The notes under the pieces are model-generated. The model was not told where the DNA came from and made no database searches. It saw only the letters and a list, made by a program, of their open reading frames with translations. 64,000 nt of DNA from Acidovorax sp. (GTDB lineage Bacteria > Pseudomonadota > Gammaproteobacteria > Burkholderiales > Burkholderiaceae_C), in the NCBI RefSeq assembly GCF_021287135.1, contig NZ_JAJTBB010000065.1, forward strand, positions 39,283 through 103,282, given 5' to 3'. The position numbers and the translations under genes are program-made. Shown here piece by piece: positions 60,567 to 64,000 of this stretch; the first letter of the stretch is position 1; every line of letters begins with the position of its first letter.

Positions 60567-61001
60567 ATGACCGAACTCGCCAAAAAGCGGCCTGAATTCC
60601 GCAACATTCATGCCTTCAAGGACCTGCCGACCTACCGTCTTCCTGCTGCGGGGTGGGTGTCGATCCTGCACCGCGCCAGCGGGCTGATCATGTTCCTGCT
60701 GCTGCCGTTCATCATCTGGATGTTCGACACGTCGGTGTCGTCCGAGATCTCGTTTGGCCGCTTCAAGGCGGCGTTCAACGTGGGCCTGGGCTTCGTGCCC
60801 GGCTGGTTCCTCAAGCTCGTGGCGCTGGCACTCATCTGGGCCTATCTGCACCATGCCATCGCCGGCCTGCGCCATCTGTGGATGGACGTGAGCCACAGCG
60901 CGGTGACCAAGGAATTCGGCAAGACCTCTGCCCTGTTCGTGCTGGTGGTGAGCATCACCCTGGCACTGGTTCTGGGCGCCAAGCTGTTCGGCCTGTACTG
61001 A
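60567..61001 (+). CDS. sdhC: Succinate dehydrogenase cytochrome b556 subunit
   Basis: A 144-residue membrane subunit with three helices. GWVSILHRASGLIMFLLLPF carries the HRxSG quinone-site motif, and HHAIAGLRHLWMDVSH contains the heme b His. It anchors SdhAB and binds ubiquinone. It is the first gene of sdhCDAB. Confidence 0.94.
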   Translation: MTELAKKRPEFRNIHAFKDLPTYRLPAAGWVSILHRASGLIMFLLLPFIIWMFDTSVSSEISFGRFKAAFNVGLGFVPGWFLKLVALALIWAYLHHAIAGLRHLWMDVSHSAVTKEFGKTSALFVLVVSITLALVLGAKLFGLY

Positions 61002-61067
61002 ACCCCATCCACAACACCCCAGCGCGTGCGCCGCGGCGCCACGCTGCCGAATGAGAGGAAAACATCC

Positions 61068-61433
61068 ATGTCCGTCAATTACGGTTCCAAGCGCGTCGTC
61101 GTCGGCGCCCACTACGGCCTGCGCGACTGGCTCAGCCAGCGCGTCACGGCGGGCCTGATGGCCCTGTTCACCCTGGTCATCCTGGCGCAGGTCATCTTCA
61201 CCAAGGGCCCGGTCGGCTACGACCTGTGGTCCGGCATTTTTTCTGCCCAGTGGATGAAGGTGCTGACCTTCTCCGTCATCGTGGCCCTGGCGTGGCACGT
61301 GTGGGTGGGCATGCGCGACATCTTCATGGACTACATCAAGCCCGTGGGCGTGCGCCTGCTGCTGCAGGTATTCACCATCGTCTGGCTGGTCGGCTGTGCC
61401 GGCTGGGGCATCCAGGTTCTGTGGCGTCTCTGA
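61068..61433 (+). CDS. sdhD: Succinate dehydrogenase hydrophobic anchor subunit
   Basis: A 121-residue subunit with three helices (LMALFTLVILAQVIF, VLTFSVIVALAWHVWVGMRD, VFTIVWLVGCAGWGIQVLW). LRDWLSQRVTAGLMALF and AWHVWVGMRDIFMDY have the heme and quinone-binding residues. An upstream in-frame ATG is ignored because GAGAGG sits right before 61068. Confidence 0.92.
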   Translation: MSVNYGSKRVVVGAHYGLRDWLSQRVTAGLMALFTLVILAQVIFTKGPVGYDLWSGIFSAQWMKVLTFSVIVALAWHVWVGMRDIFMDYIKPVGVRLLLQVFTIVWLVGCAGWGIQVLWRL

Positions 61434-61462
61434 TTGATCCCCGCGACTGAAGGCATAAAACA

Positions 61463-63271
61463 ATGAGCTACACCAACGCTAACATCACCAAGCGCAAGTT
61501 CGACGTTGTCATCGTCGGCGCAGGCGGCTCCGGCATGCGGGCTGCCCTGGAACTCTCCCGCGCTGGCCTGAACGTGGCCTCGCTGTCCAAGGTATTCCCC
61601 ACCCGCTCGCACACCGTGGCCGCGCAGGGCGGCGTGAGCGCCTCGCTGGGCAACATGTCCGAGGACAACTGGCACTACCACTTCTACGACACCATCAAGG
61701 GCTCTGACTGGCTGGGCGACCAGGACGCCATCGAGTTCATGTGCCGCGAAGCACCGAAGGTGGTGTATGAGCTGGAACACTTCGGCATGCCGTTCGACCG
61801 CAATCCCGACGGCACGATCTACCAGCGCCCCTTCGGCGGCCACACCGCCAACTACGGCGAAAAGCCCGTGCAACGCGCCTGCGCAGCGGCTGACCGCACC
61901 GGCCACGCCATGCTGCACACGCTGTACCAGCAGAACGTGAAGGCCAAGACCAACTTCTTCGTGGAGTGGATGGCCCTGGACCTGATCCGCGACGCCGACG
62001 GCGACGTGGTGGGCGTGACGGCGCTGGAAATGGAAACCGGCGACCTGTACATCCTGGAAGCCAAGACCGTGCTGCTGGCCACGGGCGGCGCCGGCCGCAT
62101 CTTCGCGGCGTCCACCAACGCCTTCATCAACACCGGTGACGGCCTGGGCATGGCCGCACGCGCCGGCATCGCGCTGCAGGACATGGAGTTCTGGCAGTTC
62201 CACCCCACCGGCGTGGCCGGCGCGGGCGTGCTGCTGACCGAAGGCTGCCGCGGCGAAGGCGCCATCCTGCTCAACAGCAATGGCGAACGCTTCATGGAAC
62301 GCTACGCGCCCACCCTGAAGGACCTGGCACCCCGCGACTTCGTGTCCCGCTCGATGGACCAGGAAATCAAGGAAGGCCGAGGCTGCGGCCCCAACAAGGA
62401 CTACGTGCTGCTCAAGCTCGACCACCTGGGCGCGGAAACCATCCACAAGCGCCTGCCTTCGGTGTACGAGATCGGTGTCAACTTCGCCAACGTGGACATC
62501 ACCAAGGAACCGATTCCCGTGGTGCCCACCATCCACTACCAGATGGGCGGCGTGCCCACCAACATCAACGGCCAAGTGGTGCGCCAAGCCAATGGCATCC
62601 ACAACGAAGTGGTCAATGGCCTGTACGCGGTGGGTGAATGCGCCTGCGTGTCGGTGCACGGCGCCAACCGCCTGGGCACCAACTCGCTGCTGGACCTGCT
62701 GGTGTTCGGCAAGGCCGCCGGCCGCCACATCGTCGAGTTCAACAACAAGAACAAGGAGCACAAGCCCCTGCCCAAGGACGCGGCCGACCGCACGCTGGAG
62801 CGCCTGAACCAGCTCGACAAGTCGACCGATGGCCTGTATGCACAGCACGTGGCGGGCAACATCCGCGCGGCCATGCAGCAGCACGCCGGCGTGTTCCGCA
62901 CCCAGGCCGGCATGGACGAGGGCGTGAAGAAGATCGCCGACATCCGTGCCAGCGTGGCGGGCGTGACGCTCAAGGACAAGTCCAAGGTGTTCAACACGGC
63001 CCGCATCGAAGCGCTGGAAGTGGACAACCTGATCGAAGTGGCCCAGGCCACGATGGTGTCCGCCGCTGCGCGCAAGGAATGCCGCGGCGCCCACACGGTG
63101 TACGACTACGAGCACCCCGCCGACCACGCTGAGTTCCCGCTGGGCCGCAACGACAAGGAGTGGATGAAGCACACCCTGTGGTACAGCGAAGGCAACCGCC
63201 TGGATTACAAGCCGGTCAACCTCAAGCCCCTGACGGTGGACAGCGTGCCCCCCAAGGTCCGCACGTTCTAA
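61463..63271 (+). CDS. sdhA: Succinate dehydrogenase flavoprotein subunit
   Basis: A 602-residue flavoprotein. FDVVIVGAGGSGMRAALEL is the FAD Rossmann motif, and RSHTVAAQGGVSASLGN has the His covalently linked to FAD. GGHTANYGEKPVQRACAAAD, HPTGVAGAGVLLTEGCRGEG and GANRLGTNSLLDLLVFGKAAG form the active site. It oxidises succinate to fumarate on the cytoplasmic side. It follows sdhD by 29 bases. Confidence 0.96.
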   Translation: MSYTNANITKRKFDVVIVGAGGSGMRAALELSRAGLNVASLSKVFPTRSHTVAAQGGVSASLGNMSEDNWHYHFYDTIKGSDWLGDQDAIEFMCREAPKVVYELEHFGMPFDRNPDGTIYQRPFGGHTANYGEKPVQRACAAADRTGHAMLHTLYQQNVKAKTNFFVEWMALDLIRDADGDVVGVTALEMETGDLYILEAKTVLLATGGAGRIFAASTNAFINTGDGLGMAARAGIALQDMEFWQFHPTGVAGAGVLLTEGCRGEGAILLNSNGERFMERYAPTLKDLAPRDFVSRSMDQEIKEGRGCGPNKDYVLLKLDHLGAETIHKRLPSVYEIGVNFANVDITKEPIPVVPTIHYQMGGVPTNINGQVVRQANGIHNEVVNGLYAVGECACVSVHGANRLGTNSLLDLLVFGKAAGRHIVEFNNKNKEHKPLPKDAADRTLERLNQLDKSTDGLYAQHVAGNIRAAMQQHAGVFRTQAGMDEGVKKIADIRASVAGVTLKDKSKVFNTARIEALEVDNLIEVAQATMVSAAARKECRGAHTVYDYEHPADHAEFPLGRNDKEWMKHTLWYSEGNRLDYKPVNLKPLTVDSVPPKVRTF

Positions 63272-63296
63272 CCAGTAGCCCCACGAGAGACGAAAC

Positions 63297-64000
63297 ATGC
63301 AAAAGCGCACATTCCAAATCTACCGCTACGACCCGGACAAGGACGCCAAGCCCTACATGCAGACCGTGGAGATCCAGCTCGACGGCCATGAGCGCATGCT
63401 GCTGGACGCGCTGGTCAAGCTCAAGGAGCAAGACCCCTCGCTGTCCTTCCGCCGCTCCTGCCGCGAAGGGGTTTGTGGCTCCGACGCCATGAACATCAAT
63501 GGCAAGAACGGTCTGGCCTGCCTGACCAACATGAATACCCTGCCGGGCACCATCGTGCTCAAGCCGCTGCCCGGCCTGCCGGTGATCCGCGACCTGATCG
63601 TGGACATGACGCAGTTCTTCAAGCAGTACAACTCCATCAAGCCGTACCTCATCAACGAGAGCCTGGCCCCGGAGCGCGAGCGCCTGCAGTCGCCCGAAGA
63701 GCGCGAAGAACTCAACGGCCTGTACGAGTGCATCCTGTGCGCCAGCTGCTCCACCAGCTGCCCCAGCTTCTGGTGGAACCCCGACAAGTTCGTGGGCCCC
63801 GCCGGCCTGCTGCAGGCCTACCGCTTCATTGCCGACAGCCGCGATGCAGCCACCGCCGAGCGCCTGGACAACCTGGAAGACCCGTACCGCCTGTTCCGCT
63901 GCCACACCATCATGAACTGCGTGGACGTGTGCCCCAAGGGCCTGAACCCCACGATGGCGATTGGCAAGATCAAGGAACTGATGGTGCGCCGCGCCATCTG
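63297..64000 (+). CDS. sdhB: Succinate dehydrogenase iron-sulfur subunit (reaches right edge)
   Basis: 234 codons are visible and the last two bases, TG, probably begin the TGA stop, since the frame ends ELMVRRAI as in full-length SdhB. Cluster ligands are all present: [22 protein letters not shown] ([2Fe-2S]), [15 protein letters not shown] ([4Fe-4S]) and [17 protein letters not shown] ([3Fe-4S]). It carries electrons from FAD to the membrane quinone site. Confidence 0.95.
   Translation, partial: MQKRTFQIYRYDPDKDAKPYMQTVEIQLDGHERMLLDALVKLKEQDPSLSFRRSCREGVCGSDAMNINGKNGLACLTNMNTLPGTIVLKPLPGLPVIRDLIVDMTQFFKQYNSIKPYLINESLAPERERLQSPEEREELNGLYECILCASCSTSCPSFWWNPDKFVGPAGLLQAYRFIADSRDAATAERLDNLEDPYRLFRCHTIMNCVDVCPKGLNPTMAIGKIKELMVRRAI

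Noticed and set aside
1-64000. tRNA, rRNA, CRISPR or complete insertion sequence
   Set aside because: No cloverleaf with a TTCRANNC arm, no rRNA core sequence, no regularly spaced direct repeats and no transposase were seen on either strand.

Overview
The window is chromosomal DNA from a high-G+C beta-proteobacterium (about two thirds G+C by eye). The gene families, their order and a dispersed palindromic repeat with an atagctg core point to the Comamonadaceae, with an Acidovorax-like genome as the best guess. This is inferred from family recognition; no database search was run. I see no rRNA, tRNA, CRISPR array, prophage or transposase gene. Genes are dense and mostly short operons on both strands.

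Region 1 (1-16.7 kb) holds accessory metabolism and stress genes. These are two overlapping glutathione S-transferases divergent from a LysR regulator, a VOC-fold protein, a RibD/DHFR-like reductase, a DUF2242-type lipoprotein, a nuclease, an MFS exporter, a Tat-signal DUF1800/DUF1501 pair, a DHH phosphoesterase, an ankyrin protein, the pseudouridine synthase TruC, a flavodoxin-fold reductase, an MgtC-like membrane protein, a DMT permease, a DUF924 protein and an aspartoacylase-like hydrolase.

Region 2 (16.7-25.1 kb) is the most unusual part. It carries an unrecognised 548-residue protein, a LuxR-type regulator, a large secreted FG-GAP/Ig-like protein whose middle is unusually AT-rich, and a SoxR module. 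In the SoxR module, soxR is divergent from a RidA-MFS operon across a promoter whose 19-bp spacer contains a near-consensus SoxR operator. A 169-bp imperfect palindrome overlaps the stop codon of the MFS gene.

Region 3 (25.3-42.9 kb) holds a PAS-GGDEF-EAL protein with a perfect FNR/ANR box at its start codon, the GTPase YlqF, glutamate-cysteine ligase, an SDR, a class IV aminotransferase, and a non-coding stretch with three diverged repeats containing DnaA-box-like sequences. These are followed by a riboflavin/nusB operon with a RibA-degenerate ribBA, then ybgC-tolQRA without tolB or pal.

Region 4 (43-50.1 kb) is a respiratory unit. cyoABCD (a bo3-type quinol oxidase) is followed by a SURF1-family gene and a RegB/RegA-like redox two-component system. 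Region 5 (50.1-53.8 kb) has an SbmA-like transporter and a DUF3592-ankyrin fusion.

Region 6 (53.9-64 kb) is a TCA-cycle cluster: acnB, a secreted Lys/Ala-rich protein, an HpcH/citE-type CoA lyase and mdh on the minus strand, divergent from a GntR/UTRA regulator and sdhCDAB (sdhB reaches the right edge).

Intergenic space is rich in structured repeats: the dispersed atagctg element (at least seven copies plus fragments, one apparently inside a coding sequence), a cruciform element with inverted ends, and several large hairpins.
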